From Haloferax sp. Atlit-12N (GTDB lineage Archaea > Halobacteriota > Halobacteria > Halobacteriales > Haloferacaceae), in the NCBI RefSeq assembly GCF_003383095.1, contig NZ_PSYW01000001.1, forward strand, positions 620,001 through 684,000: a DNA stretch of 64,000 nucleotides, in the 5' to 3' direction. The notes beneath the pieces were generated by a model. That model did no database searches and was not told the origin of the DNA. It saw only the letters and a list, made by a program, of their open reading frames with translations. Shown piece after piece: positions 26,487 to 35,100 of the stretch. The translations under genes were made by a program, and so were the position numbers. How positions within the stretch are numbered: position 1 is the stretch's first letter; each line of letters begins with the position of its first letter.

Positions 26487-27215
26487 TTACTTTTTGTCTC
26501 CACTTTCTACGAGTCGGTGACAAGAGCGACACAGAGAAACAACGTTGGACAGCGTGTGGGCGTTACTCGGGTCATCGAAGTCGCGAACCCGATTTAGATG
26601 ATGCACGTCTGGGTTCTGTCCCAGTTCTTCGCTATCCGCTCCGCATCGCTGGCAAGTGTAATTGTCTCGTTCTAGTGCCTTTCGACGAACTGGCCACCAA
26701 GACTCTCCATAAAAGAGGGTTCCGCCTTCCCATTGATGGTGGTTCGAGCCAACAATGTTGTTAGAGAGCCACTTCCCATAGCAGTCTAAGTCGCAGAATG
26801 ATCCGTATTCGTTCCCGTTAATCGACGAAGGGAGTCGTTCGAGTTGAGCCTCACAAAAGCTACACGCGGTTCTTATTAACTCAATTCGCTCTGCGGGGTT
26901 TTCAGGGAGTAGCCCTTCTGCCTCCTTGACACACTCCGAACAGTAAACACCCTGCTTATTTGATGGGTAGTAGGAAAACGTAGCATCGCAAACGCTGCAC
27001 GTCTCTGTTTCTTTACCCCCTCGCCAGTTACCGTTCTGATTTCCTTGCTCTGAATAACACTCTTCGCAGTAAACACGCTGAGACTTTGGGTCGTAAAACT
27101 CCTGATGGCAGCGTTTACAGACTCGGTTAGGCAGCGGTGTGTTGTGGACCTTTGTGTGGTGCTGCCGCATTCCCTGTTCTGTTGCTAGCTGTTTGCCACA
27201 GGACGGGCACTCCAT
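26487..27215 (-). CDS. HNH endonuclease with multiple zinc sites
   Basis: 242 residues. A C2H2-type finger opens the protein (Cys3, Cys6, His19/20, His24). Further Cys pairs follow at 33/36, 50/53, 73/76 and 92/95, then 118/121 and 141/145. The C-terminal 60 residues are an HNH nuclease: Cys188/Cys191, HH at 205-206, Asn224 in TLSNVVSLC, and Cys229/Cys232-His233. It resembles free-standing homing or phage-type HNH nucleases that bind DNA through serial zinc fingers. It lies 35 bp from the 5' end of tRNA-Gln, and composition marks it as acquired. Confidence 0.85.
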   Translation of the reverse strand: MECPSCGKQLATEQGMRQHHTKVHNTPLPNRVCKRCHQEFYDPKSQRVYCEECYSEQGNQNGNWRGGKETETCSVCDATFSYYPSNKQGVYCSECVKEAEGLLPENPAERIELIRTACSFCEAQLERLPSSINGNEYGSFCDLDCYGKWLSNNIVGSNHHQWEGGTLFYGESWWPVRRKALERDNYTCQRCGADSEELGQNPDVHHLNRVRDFDDPSNAHTLSNVVSLCRSCHRLVESGDKK

Positions 27216-27272
27216 AAAATAACATCACTACCGTGCTAGATAGTGATTCGGCAAGTAGAGTGTAAGTGAAAC

Positions 27273-27725
27273 TCAGTCCGCGACTTCCGTCTCCGTCTCG
27301 GGTTCCGCGCCGCACACCTCGAGATACTCGCAGGCGTCCGTCTCGGGGTCGAAACAGTCGGGACACTCGGAGTTACGGTCGATGATGGTGTCGAGGCGCT
27401 CCGCGATCATCCCGTCGATGACGGGTTCGAGTTCGCGGGCCTCCGCGCGGAACTCCTCGACGTCGAGGACGTTCGAGAGGAAGCGCTCGATGATGCAGTA
27501 GGTCTGGAGCGCGTCGCGAGCGCGGACGATTCCCTCGTCGGTGAGGGTGACGCCCTTGTACTTCTCGTGTTCGGCGAGGCCGCGGGATTCGAGTTTGCCA
27601 ATCATCTCGTTCGCGCTCGCCGGGCTCACCTCCATCATGTCCGCGAGCGCGCCGGTGGCCGCCGGGCCGTTCTCCATCTCCTGCAGCAGGTAAATCGCCT
27701 TGACGTATTGGTCTGCCGTGTTCAT
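27273..27725 (-). CDS. DtxR/SirR-type metal-dependent transcription regulator
   Basis: 150 residues. The N-terminal 65 residues are a DtxR winged helix (MNTADQYVKAIYLLQE ... VSPASANEMIGKLESRGLAEH). The dimerisation and metal-binding helices follow (CIIERFLSNVLDVEEFRAEARELE). Unlike short bacterial DtxR members it ends in an additional four-Cys cluster, Cys121, 124, 132 and 138, also seen in the MntR/SirR branch with an HPxCG-like region. It probably represses metal genes when loaded with Fe(II) or Mn(II). It sits 4 bp after the ferritin-like gene, so the two are likely cotranscribed. Confidence 0.87.
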   Translation of the reverse strand: MNTADQYVKAIYLLQEMENGPAATGALADMMEVSPASANEMIGKLESRGLAEHEKYKGVTLTDEGIVRARDALQTYCIIERFLSNVLDVEEFRAEARELEPVIDGMIAERLDTIIDRNSECPDCFDPETDACEYLEVCGAEPETETEVAD

Positions 27726-27729
27726 CGTT

Positions 27730-28221
27730 TCACTCGCGGTCTTCCATGATTCGCGTCACTTCTTCTACGCCCTCGGCTTCCTCCTCGCGAATCTCCGACA
27801 GCGTCGCGACGAGTTCCTCGCGGTCGATAGAGAACTGTGCGTCGCTCGCCTCGATAGCCTCGATAACGTCGTCGTAGAACTTGTAGGCGGTCTCCTCGTT
27901 ACAGAGTTGGTCGTAGAGAACGCCGTCGAAGTCCTCGGGTTTCGTCTGGCCGTACTGGGCTTCGACCAGCGCCTCTATCTCCTCGAAGGGGACGCTGTCG
28001 ACCTCCAGCCGGTCGATGACGGCTTCGAGGCGTTCGCGGTGGTCCGCGGACTCCTCGGCGGCGTGCGAAAGCAGGGCTCGAATCTCCTCGTCGAGCGTGT
28101 CTTCGCCGAGTTCCTCGTGGTGGTGGTAGGCGCGCGCCTCCACGACCTCTTCGAGGACGATACCGATCTGGAGGAGTCGGGCGAGTTGGTGGTCCGAGGT
28201 GACCTGATACCCGACGCTCAT
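27730..28221 (-). CDS. Ferritin-like domain protein
   Basis: 163 residues, a four-helix bundle. Metal-ligand motifs are plausible in ILEEVVEARAYHHHEEL, HAAEESADHRERLE, and the C-terminal EETAYKFYDDVIEAIE, the E/ExxH pattern of rubrerythrin/ferritin relatives. It may store or detoxify iron, or protect against peroxide. The start is the ATG giving MSVGYQVTSDHQL. Immediate linkage to a DtxR-type regulator and to the Suf genes strengthens the iron interpretation. Confidence 0.75.
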   Translation of the reverse strand: MSVGYQVTSDHQLARLLQIGIVLEEVVEARAYHHHEELGEDTLDEEIRALLSHAAEESADHRERLEAVIDRLEVDSVPFEEIEALVEAQYGQTKPEDFDGVLYDQLCNEETAYKFYDDVIEAIEASDAQFSIDREELVATLSEIREEEAEGVEEVTRIMEDRE

Positions 28222-28369
28222 GGACTCGTCCCCCTCGACGTTCGAAGACACGGTCCCGCGACGTACATACACACCTCTCCGGGAGTAACCGACTTAAGCG
28301 GTTCCCTCGCGGGTCGGCGAGAAAGAGAGATAAAAACCGTCGTCGGTGCCGCGCCGCGGAGCGGTCTGC

Positions 28370-29578
28370 CTACCGCAGGCGGGCCGCGATGAGTTCCTCG
28401 AGGTCGTCGCGGAACTCGTCGACTGCAATCTCTTCGAGGACGGGGACGAAGAAGCCCTCCACGAGCATGTTACGGGCCTGTTCTTCCGGGATGGACCGAG
28501 AGACCATGTAGAAGAGGTCCTCGGCGTCCACCTGCCCGACGGAGGCGGCGTGGGACGCCTCAGTGTCGTGGTTGTTGATGATGAGCTTCGGCGACGCGTC
28601 GGCCTCGGACTGGTCCGAGAGCATCAGCGTGTTCTCGCGCTGGTAGGAGTTCGTACTCCACGCGTCGCGGCCGACGTCCTGGACACCCTCGTACACCGAG
28701 CGTGCCTCGTCGTCGAGGACGCCGCGGGTCACGAGGTCGGCCGTCGTGTTCTCGGCTTTGTGCCAGACGCGGGCGTTCACGTCGAGGTGCTGGTCGTCGT
28801 GACCGAAGAACGCGCCGACGATTTTCGTCTCCGACGCCTCGCCGTTGAGTTCGGTCTCGACGTCGCTGCGGGTGAGCCGCGAGCCGAGGTTCCCCTCGAT
28901 CCAGTTGACGGTCGAGTAGGTGTCGGCGTCGGCGCGCTTGAGCGAGTACGTGTACGTCTCCTCGTCGAGGTTCTGCAGGGAGCCGTACTGGACGTACGAG
29001 TTCTCGCCCGCGTCGATTTCGACGAGGTTCGAGAAGTACCGCGCGTCGTCGACGCTGTCACCAGACTCGACGGCTTCGAGGATGGTGACCGACGACGACT
29101 TCTCGGTGACGACGAGCGTGTGGCTGAACAGCGACCGAGAGTTCATCTCGGCGCGAATCTTCACGTCCTCGGCGTCGACGCCCTCGGGGACGTAGATGAA
29201 CGTGCCCGTCGTGAACAGCGCCGCCGAGAGGGCGGTGAGGTAGTTCGACTCGGGGGCGACGACGGAGCCGAAGCGCTCCTCGATGAGGTCGCCGTACTCG
29301 GAGAGTGCCTCCGTGAAGGGGAGGACGACGACACCCTCGGGCGACTCGCGGGTCGTCTCGTCGGCCTGGTTCAGCGGGTCGACGAGCGACTCGAAGTCGA
29401 GCGCTTCGAGGTTCGTCCAGCGGCGACCGGGCGTCTGGATGACGTCCGGCAGTTCGAGCTCGTCGAGTGCTTCGAGGGATTCGAGGCGGGCCTCGAGGAG
29501 CCACTCCGGCTCGTCCCGTGCGTCCGAAATCTCTCGTACCGTCTCTGCGGACAGGTTTGCGGGAAGTTGCGCACTCAT
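28370..29578 (-). CDS. sufD: Fe-S cluster assembly protein SufD
   Basis: 402 residues. A beta-helix core of the SufB/SufD family occupies residues 130-370 (SVTILEAVESGDSVDDARYFSN, AFFGHDDQHLDVNARVWHKAENT, DQSEADASPKLIINNHDTEASHAASVGQVD). The His in DTEASHAASVG is the conserved SufD residue. With SufB and SufC it forms the ATP-driven scaffold that builds Fe-S clusters in the cytoplasm. It follows sufB by 3 bp on the same strand. Confidence 0.92.
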   Translation of the reverse strand: MSAQLPANLSAETVREISDARDEPEWLLEARLESLEALDELELPDVIQTPGRRWTNLEALDFESLVDPLNQADETTRESPEGVVVLPFTEALSEYGDLIEERFGSVVAPESNYLTALSAALFTTGTFIYVPEGVDAEDVKIRAEMNSRSLFSHTLVVTEKSSSVTILEAVESGDSVDDARYFSNLVEIDAGENSYVQYGSLQNLDEETYTYSLKRADADTYSTVNWIEGNLGSRLTRSDVETELNGEASETKIVGAFFGHDDQHLDVNARVWHKAENTTADLVTRGVLDDEARSVYEGVQDVGRDAWSTNSYQRENTLMLSDQSEADASPKLIINNHDTEASHAASVGQVDAEDLFYMVSRSIPEEQARNMLVEGFFVPVLEEIAVDEFRDDLEELIAARLR

Positions 29579-29581
29579 TGG

Positions 29582-31012
29582 TTATCCGAGGCTACCCTCC
29601 ATCTCGAGTTCGACGAGTCGGTTGAGTTCGACTGCGTACTCGATGGGCAGTTCCTCCGTGATGGGTTCGATAAACCCGGAGACGATCATCTGCTTCGCGT
29701 CGTCGTCGTCGAGACCGCGCGACTGGAGGTAGAAGATGTCCTCGTCGCCGATCTTGCCGACGGTCGCCTCGTGGGCGACGTCCACCGTGGACTCGTTGAT
29801 CTCCATGTACGGCATCGTGTCCGAGGTGGACTCGTTGTCGAACATGAGCGCGTCACACTCGACCGCAGTCGAGGAGTTCTTCGCGCCGTTGGCGATGTGG
29901 ACGAGACCGCGGTAGTTCGTGCGGCCGCCGTCCTTCGAGATGGACTTCGACTCGATGGTCGACTTCGTCTCGGGGGCGTTGTGGTACACCTTCGCGCCGG
30001 TGTCGATGTTCTGGCCCTCGCCCGCAAAGGCGATGGTGATGTGGTTGTCGGAGGCGCCGCGGCCCTTCAGAATCGAGGCCGGGTACAGCATGGTGGCCTT
30101 CGAGCCCATCGAGCCCGAAATCCACTCCATGCGGCCGCCCTTCTCGACGATGGCGCGCTTGGTGTTGAGGTTGTAGGTGTTCTTCGACCAGTTCTGGACG
30201 GTTGAGTACTGGACGTGGGCGTCCTCTCCGACGAACACTTCGACGCCGCCGGAGTGGAGGTTGAACGCGGAGTACTTGGGGGCCGAACAGCCCTCGATGT
30301 AGTGGACTTCGGAGCCCTTCTCCGCGACGATGAGCGTATGCTCGAACTGGCCCATGCCCTCGGAGTTCATGCGGAAGTACGCCTGCACCGGCATCTCGAC
30401 CGTCACGTCCTCGGGGACGTAGACGAACGAGCCGCCGGACCAGATCGCGCCGTGGAGCGCGGCGAACTTGTTGTCGCTCGGGGGGACGCACTTCGTCATG
30501 AAGTACTCCTTGACGATGTCTTCGTGCTCCTGGACCGCCTGGTCCATGTTCATGAAGACGACGCCTTTCTCCTCCCAGCGCTCCTGCATGTTCTGGTAGA
30601 CGACTTCGGACTCGTACTGGGCGCCGACGCCCGAGAGGGCGTTCTTCTCGGCTTCCGGGATTCCCAGCTTGTCGAAGGTGTCCTTGATGTCGTCCGGCAG
30701 GTCGCGCCAGTCGTCGACGCCGCCGCGGACTTCCACGTCGGGTCGGATGTACGGGACGATTTCGTCCACGTTGACCTCGGAGAGGTCAGGCTGGCCGGGC
30801 CAGTCGGTCGGCATCGGCATCTTCTGGTACTGCTTGAGCGCGCGAAGGCGGCGCTCGAGCATCCATTCGGGCTCGTCTTTGTCCTCCGAGATGACGCGGA
30901 TGGTCTCTTCGGTGAGACCCTTCTCGGCCACGAACGCGGCCTTCTGCTCCTTCTTGAACTCGAAGCGAGCTTCCGTGTCTGTCTCTTTGAGGTGGTCTTG
31001 GTCGGAACTCAT
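29582..31012 (-). CDS. sufB: Fe-S cluster assembly protein SufB
   Basis: 476 residues, full length. The family core is clear: EYESEVVYQNMQERWEEKGV, FVYVPEDVTVEMPVQAYFRMN, EGCSAPKYSAFNLHSGGVEVFV with the conserved Cys of the EGCSAP motif, and ECDALMFDNESTSDTMPYMEIN. It is the scaffold subunit on which clusters are assembled. It lies between sufC (12 bp upstream) and sufD (3 bp downstream), a compact sufCBD operon. Confidence 0.96.
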   Translation of the reverse strand: MSSDQDHLKETDTEARFEFKKEQKAAFVAEKGLTEETIRVISEDKDEPEWMLERRLRALKQYQKMPMPTDWPGQPDLSEVNVDEIVPYIRPDVEVRGGVDDWRDLPDDIKDTFDKLGIPEAEKNALSGVGAQYESEVVYQNMQERWEEKGVVFMNMDQAVQEHEDIVKEYFMTKCVPPSDNKFAALHGAIWSGGSFVYVPEDVTVEMPVQAYFRMNSEGMGQFEHTLIVAEKGSEVHYIEGCSAPKYSAFNLHSGGVEVFVGEDAHVQYSTVQNWSKNTYNLNTKRAIVEKGGRMEWISGSMGSKATMLYPASILKGRGASDNHITIAFAGEGQNIDTGAKVYHNAPETKSTIESKSISKDGGRTNYRGLVHIANGAKNSSTAVECDALMFDNESTSDTMPYMEINESTVDVAHEATVGKIGDEDIFYLQSRGLDDDDAKQMIVSGFIEPITEELPIEYAVELNRLVELEMEGSLG

Positions 31013-31024
31013 GATGTTGGGGGA

Positions 31025-31930
31025 TTACGCGGCTTCGTACACTTCCTCACGGACCCAGTCGTAGCCCTTGTCTTCGAGTTCGGACGCGAGCGACGCGTCG
31101 CCGCTCTTGACGACCTTACCGTCCAGCATGATGTGGACGTGGTCCGGCTCGACGTATTCGAGGATACGCTGGTAGTGAGTGATCTGGAGGATACCCGTGC
31201 CCTGCTCGTCGCGCAGCGCGTTGATACCCTTCGAGACGTCCTGCAGGCGGTCGATGTCGAGACCGGAGTCGATCTCGTCGAGCACCGCAATCGAGGGCTC
31301 GAGAATCGCGGCCTGAAGGACCTCGTTTTGTTTCTTCTCGCCGCCGGAGAAGCCGGCGTTGAGGTAGCGTTGCATGAACTTCTCGTCCATGTCGAGGAGG
31401 TCCATCTTCTCTTTGAGGAGCTTCTGGAACTCGGCGACACCGACTTCGCCGTCGTCGACGTTACCCTCCATCGGGGAGGTATCGTAGCCGGCTTCCTCTT
31501 CTTCTTCCTCGTCGTCCTCGCCGAAGAGGAGCTCCTCGCGCTCGTCGATCTTTGCGTTGAGCGCGGTGCGGAGGAAGTTCGTCATGGTGACGCCCTCGAT
31601 TTCCGCGGGGTACTGGAAGCCGAGGAAGATACCGAGCGCGGCGCGCTCGTTCGGTTCCAGTTCCAGAAGGTTCCACGTGCGGGCGTCGTCCGGAATTTCG
31701 AGGTCGCCGAAGTCGTCGTCCTCCAGGTGGAGGAGGATTTCGCCGTCGGTTACCTCGTAGGCGGGGTGGCCGGCGATGATTTTAGAAGTCGTAGACTTGC
31801 CGGACCCGTTGGGACCCATCAGTGCGTGGATCTCGCCGGATTTGACTTCCAGGTCGACACCTCGCAGAATCTGCTCACCGTCTTCCTCCGCGACTCGTGC
31901 GTGGAGGTTCTTGATCTCGAGAGTTGCCAT
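31025..31930 (-). CDS. sufC: Fe-S cluster assembly ATPase SufC, with acidic insertion
   Basis: 301 residues against about 250 for bacterial SufC. Walker A GPNGSGKST (39-47), ABC signature FSGGEKKQNE, and Walker B AVLDEIDSGLD are intact; the Lys in EKKQNE is the SufC-specific variant of the signature. The extra length is partly an acidic segment at about 131-165 (with a run of Glu/Asp) after the Q-loop. It powers SufBD rearrangement. The ATG at 31930 directly precedes MATLEIKNLHAR; upstream in-frame sequence lies in the promoter region. Confidence 0.95.
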   Translation of the reverse strand: MATLEIKNLHARVAEEDGEQILRGVDLEVKSGEIHALMGPNGSGKSTTSKIIAGHPAYEVTDGEILLHLEDDDFGDLEIPDDARTWNLLELEPNERAALGIFLGFQYPAEIEGVTMTNFLRTALNAKIDEREELLFGEDDEEEEEEAGYDTSPMEGNVDDGEVGVAEFQKLLKEKMDLLDMDEKFMQRYLNAGFSGGEKKQNEVLQAAILEPSIAVLDEIDSGLDIDRLQDVSKGINALRDEQGTGILQITHYQRILEYVEPDHVHIMLDGKVVKSGDASLASELEDKGYDWVREEVYEAA

Positions 31931-32107
31931 CGTTGGTTCGTTGCCTCGTACTCGAAGGGTGGGGAGTATCGCCCATAATGCTTGCGCATTCACCCCCGCC
32001 ACCTTTTGTAGAAAGAAAATTTGTTTTCAAAACCGCAAAGAATCTCGGCAGTTCGGAACGCTCGTCCGGGTTTTGGACAGCCGAACAACGTTACGGTCCC
32101 ATCGCCT

Positions 32108-32154
32108 ATGTAACCGAATATAGTTTCATTACTCGGTGATACGGCCGGTTACAT
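32108..32154. repeat. 9-bp inverted repeat at the 3' end of polB
   Basis: ATGTAACCG (32108-32116) and CGGTTACAT (32146-32154) are exact inverse complements with a 29-nt spacer; the second arm overlaps the last codons of polB. A nested pair ACCGA/TCGGT lies inside (32113-32117, 32133-32137). It may end polB transcription or serve the sufCBD promoter region downstream (31931-32107). Confidence 0.35.
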
Positions 32155-35100
32155 GAAGCTCCCGAGGCCGGTCTGTTCCTGTCCGCTTTTCACCTCGTCC
32201 CACGACATCCCGAGCGCCTCGATGACGCGGGAGATGGGCCCTTCGAGCGTCTTGGTGAGCATCGTGTCCCAGTCGACTTCGAACGCCTCGGGAATCTGGT
32301 CTGCGTACTCGAAGCAGATGACGTCGGGGTCGCGCTTGAACTCGCGGTAGAGGTCGTCGACCTGCGGGTCGAACTCGCCGGTCTCCATCTCGCGGAACCA
32401 CGACGGGTGGACTTTCTTGAGGTAGACCCGCTTCGGCTTCGACCCGCGGCCGAAGTTCGTCCCGAGGAAGGCGTTGGCGTACTGCGCGCCGCGGACGTGC
32501 GCGGTCGGCGTCTCGTACGCCGAGAGGCGTTTACCGATGCCGCCGGGGATGCCGGCCTGTTCGAGCGGCAGGTTCCCCGACTCGAAGTCGGTGATGATGT
32601 CGTGGAGGTAGTCTTTGATGACTTCCGTCTCCTCGCCGTGGACGATCATGTCGATGACGTTCTTCTGGACTTCTTTGGTTATCTGTGCGATGTCCGACCG
32701 TTTGTACTCGAAGCCCGTGATGTCGATGTCGTCGACGTCTTTGCCCTCCTTCCAGACGATGTGGCCCGCGTAGCGCTTCTTTTTCCCCGCCTGGAAGAAC
32801 CGCCGGTAGAGCTTCTCGAACTCGATTTGGAAGCGGTGTTCGTCCGCGCCCAACTCGTCGCGCGCGAAGTCGTCGTAGGCGGCGTTGATGTGCTCCTCGA
32901 TGTCGAACGACTGCTCGATGGCTTCTTCTTTCGACACGTCGGGGCCGAGTTCGAGCATGACGCTGTCGGTGTTGTGAAGGACAATACCTCCAACACCGTC
33001 GACGAAGTTTTCGTTTTCTTCGACGCTCAGGTCGTACACGTAGCCGTCGTGGTCGACTTCGGTCAGCACGGGGTCTCGGCCTTCCCGGAAGGAGCTACAC
33101 GTCCGAATAGTGTACGAGTCTTTGCTGTCCCGATACTTGAGCGAGTGTTTTTGCCCCCGTTGCGTGAGCAACATCGAGAGACCGGCAGCAAGTTCTCGGC
33201 TCGTCGTCTCGAAGTCGAAGTTTCGCTGTGCGTACGCTTCGGTGTATCGTGGGAATTCGCGAGACCCATCGCCTTCGACGAGCAACGTCAGGAACAAGTC
33301 TTGCTTCTCCTCAGGAAGGTGGAAGACGAATGAGGGGATCCGTTTACCACGCGACGTCTGCCCTGCGAACTCGCGGAAGAACACAGCAGCGAGTTCGTTC
33401 ATCATCTGCAGTTTCAGCGTCTCGTCATTGTACGTGACCGACGCACCGCCTGTGTCCGTTTGATACTCGACGGTTCGCTCCGCTCGTCGGTCGCTCGTAA
33501 TGATACCGGCGGACGTGTTCTCGAACAGTCGAGAGTAATCTCGCTGGAGTTGGGCTAGCCACTCACGGTCGGATTCAGCGATACTTGCCCCGAATTTCGA
33601 CGTCGCCGTCTCGCCAGTGGATGCGCTTCCTTCAGGGACGTACGCACCGAGGAGCCGAATGAGTGCTGCACCATCTTCGCTGTCGATATCGACGAACCGT
33701 TTGACTTTGACGGTCGAGTCGACGTCTCGGTGGTGCTCGTGGCCGAACCAGACATACTCGTCGTCCGCGTGGATTTGTTTCCGCTTCGTTATCGAATTAT
33801 CGCTCCCGACGCTCCGTCCGTCCTCGTACTCGCGTTCGTACCCACGAAGGACCTCGTAGACGTCGACCTGCTCGACAGGCTCGACATCGGGTACCCCGGA
33901 GACGCGATACGGCTCCGCCACGTCGTCCGGAGAGACAGTTGTGAGGCCGTCTTCACCGGGGACGACGTACGAGTGGTCTCTCGTCGTCGTCGACTCACCG
34001 AACTTGTGTTGGAGGTTCACCACCGGTTTGTCCGTTTTATGGCGAATCGCCTGCGCAATCGGTTGCCACTCCGCCTCTCCAGCTTCGTTCACAGAGAGGG
34101 CGTCCCACCCGTCGAGCGCTCGGCGAGTCTTCCCGGGAGTGGCACTTGCGACGACGTCCCCGTCGGCAGCGATGAGTACCTCAGATTCAGTCGTTCCGCG
34201 GGCAAACAAGTCCTCGATAGGAAGGATTCGAACAGTCCCACCGGGGTCTCTGACGACGACCGGGCGATCTCCCGTCACGCTGTCGCCGTAGGCCACGTCG
34301 TAGCCGATTTGGTTCGCGGCCTGCTCCGTGAACTCGATGACTTTCCGGCCGGTCGCCGTCACCGCCGCGCCCATCTCCTTGTCGTAGAGGCGGAAGCGGT
34401 CCCAGCCCAGCACGCCGTACAGCGAGTTCATGATGACCTTCACCGCGGCCTGCTGGCGGTCGAACTGCTCGTACTCCGACGAGCCGGGGTCGTGGGAGTT
34501 CCGCAGCGACTTCTTTTCCTCACGCTCGGTGAGGAGTTCGTCGACCATCTCTCGAATCATGCCGTCCGGTTCCTGCTGGAAGTGCGTCCCGTTGGGCGCG
34601 CGGAACATCTCGCCGTCGTAGCTTTCGGGGTCGACCTTCGTCTCCGGCGACGCGTTGATAGTCACCATACACATCGGGTACAGCGACTTCAGGTCGAGCA
34701 CCGTGACGTTCTCCTTGACGCCGGTGATGGGGTCGAAGACGGCTCCGCCCTCGTAGTCCTCCGACTCCTGTTTCCCCTTCGAGGGGAGCGCGAACTCGCC
34801 GTGGACCTTGTGGAGCACGTAGATGTCGACGGTGTCGCCGGGCGTCGGCGCGTCTTCGAGCTTACAGCCGACGAACGTCCGCACCTCGTCCCAGAAGGCG
34901 ATGATGTCCTGTTTCCGGTCGATTTCGACGCACAGTTCCACGTCGCGGAGGTTGTATTCGAGCAGGCGCTCGGGGTCTTCCTCCCAGAGGTCGCCGATGT
35001 CGCCCGAGTAGCGCTCTTTGCCCGCGTCGAGTTCGAGTTCGCCCACCGCGTCGAGACGGTAGGATTCGAGTTCGGTGAACTGGGTGCGCTTGTAGGCGTA

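Larger units (their letters stand above)
24241..27250. mobile_element. AT-rich accessory island around tRNA-Gln
   Basis: From about 24250 to 25400, and again from 26490 to 27250, base composition drops well below the surrounding core and codon use loses its G/C third-position bias. The island holds two genes I cannot identify (24468-25115 and 25568-26170), one doubtful overlapping frame, inverted repeats and an HNH gene, with a tRNA-Gln gene inside it. tRNA genes are usual integration targets. I see no integrase and no clear duplicate of the tRNA 3' end, so this is best read as a decayed or integrase-less element. Confidence 0.5.

Noticed and set aside
24241-27250. A complete insertion sequence or integrase gene in the island.
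   Set aside because: No transposase DDE or tyrosine recombinase motif is visible in any frame that I could read, and no terminal repeats flank the whole segment.
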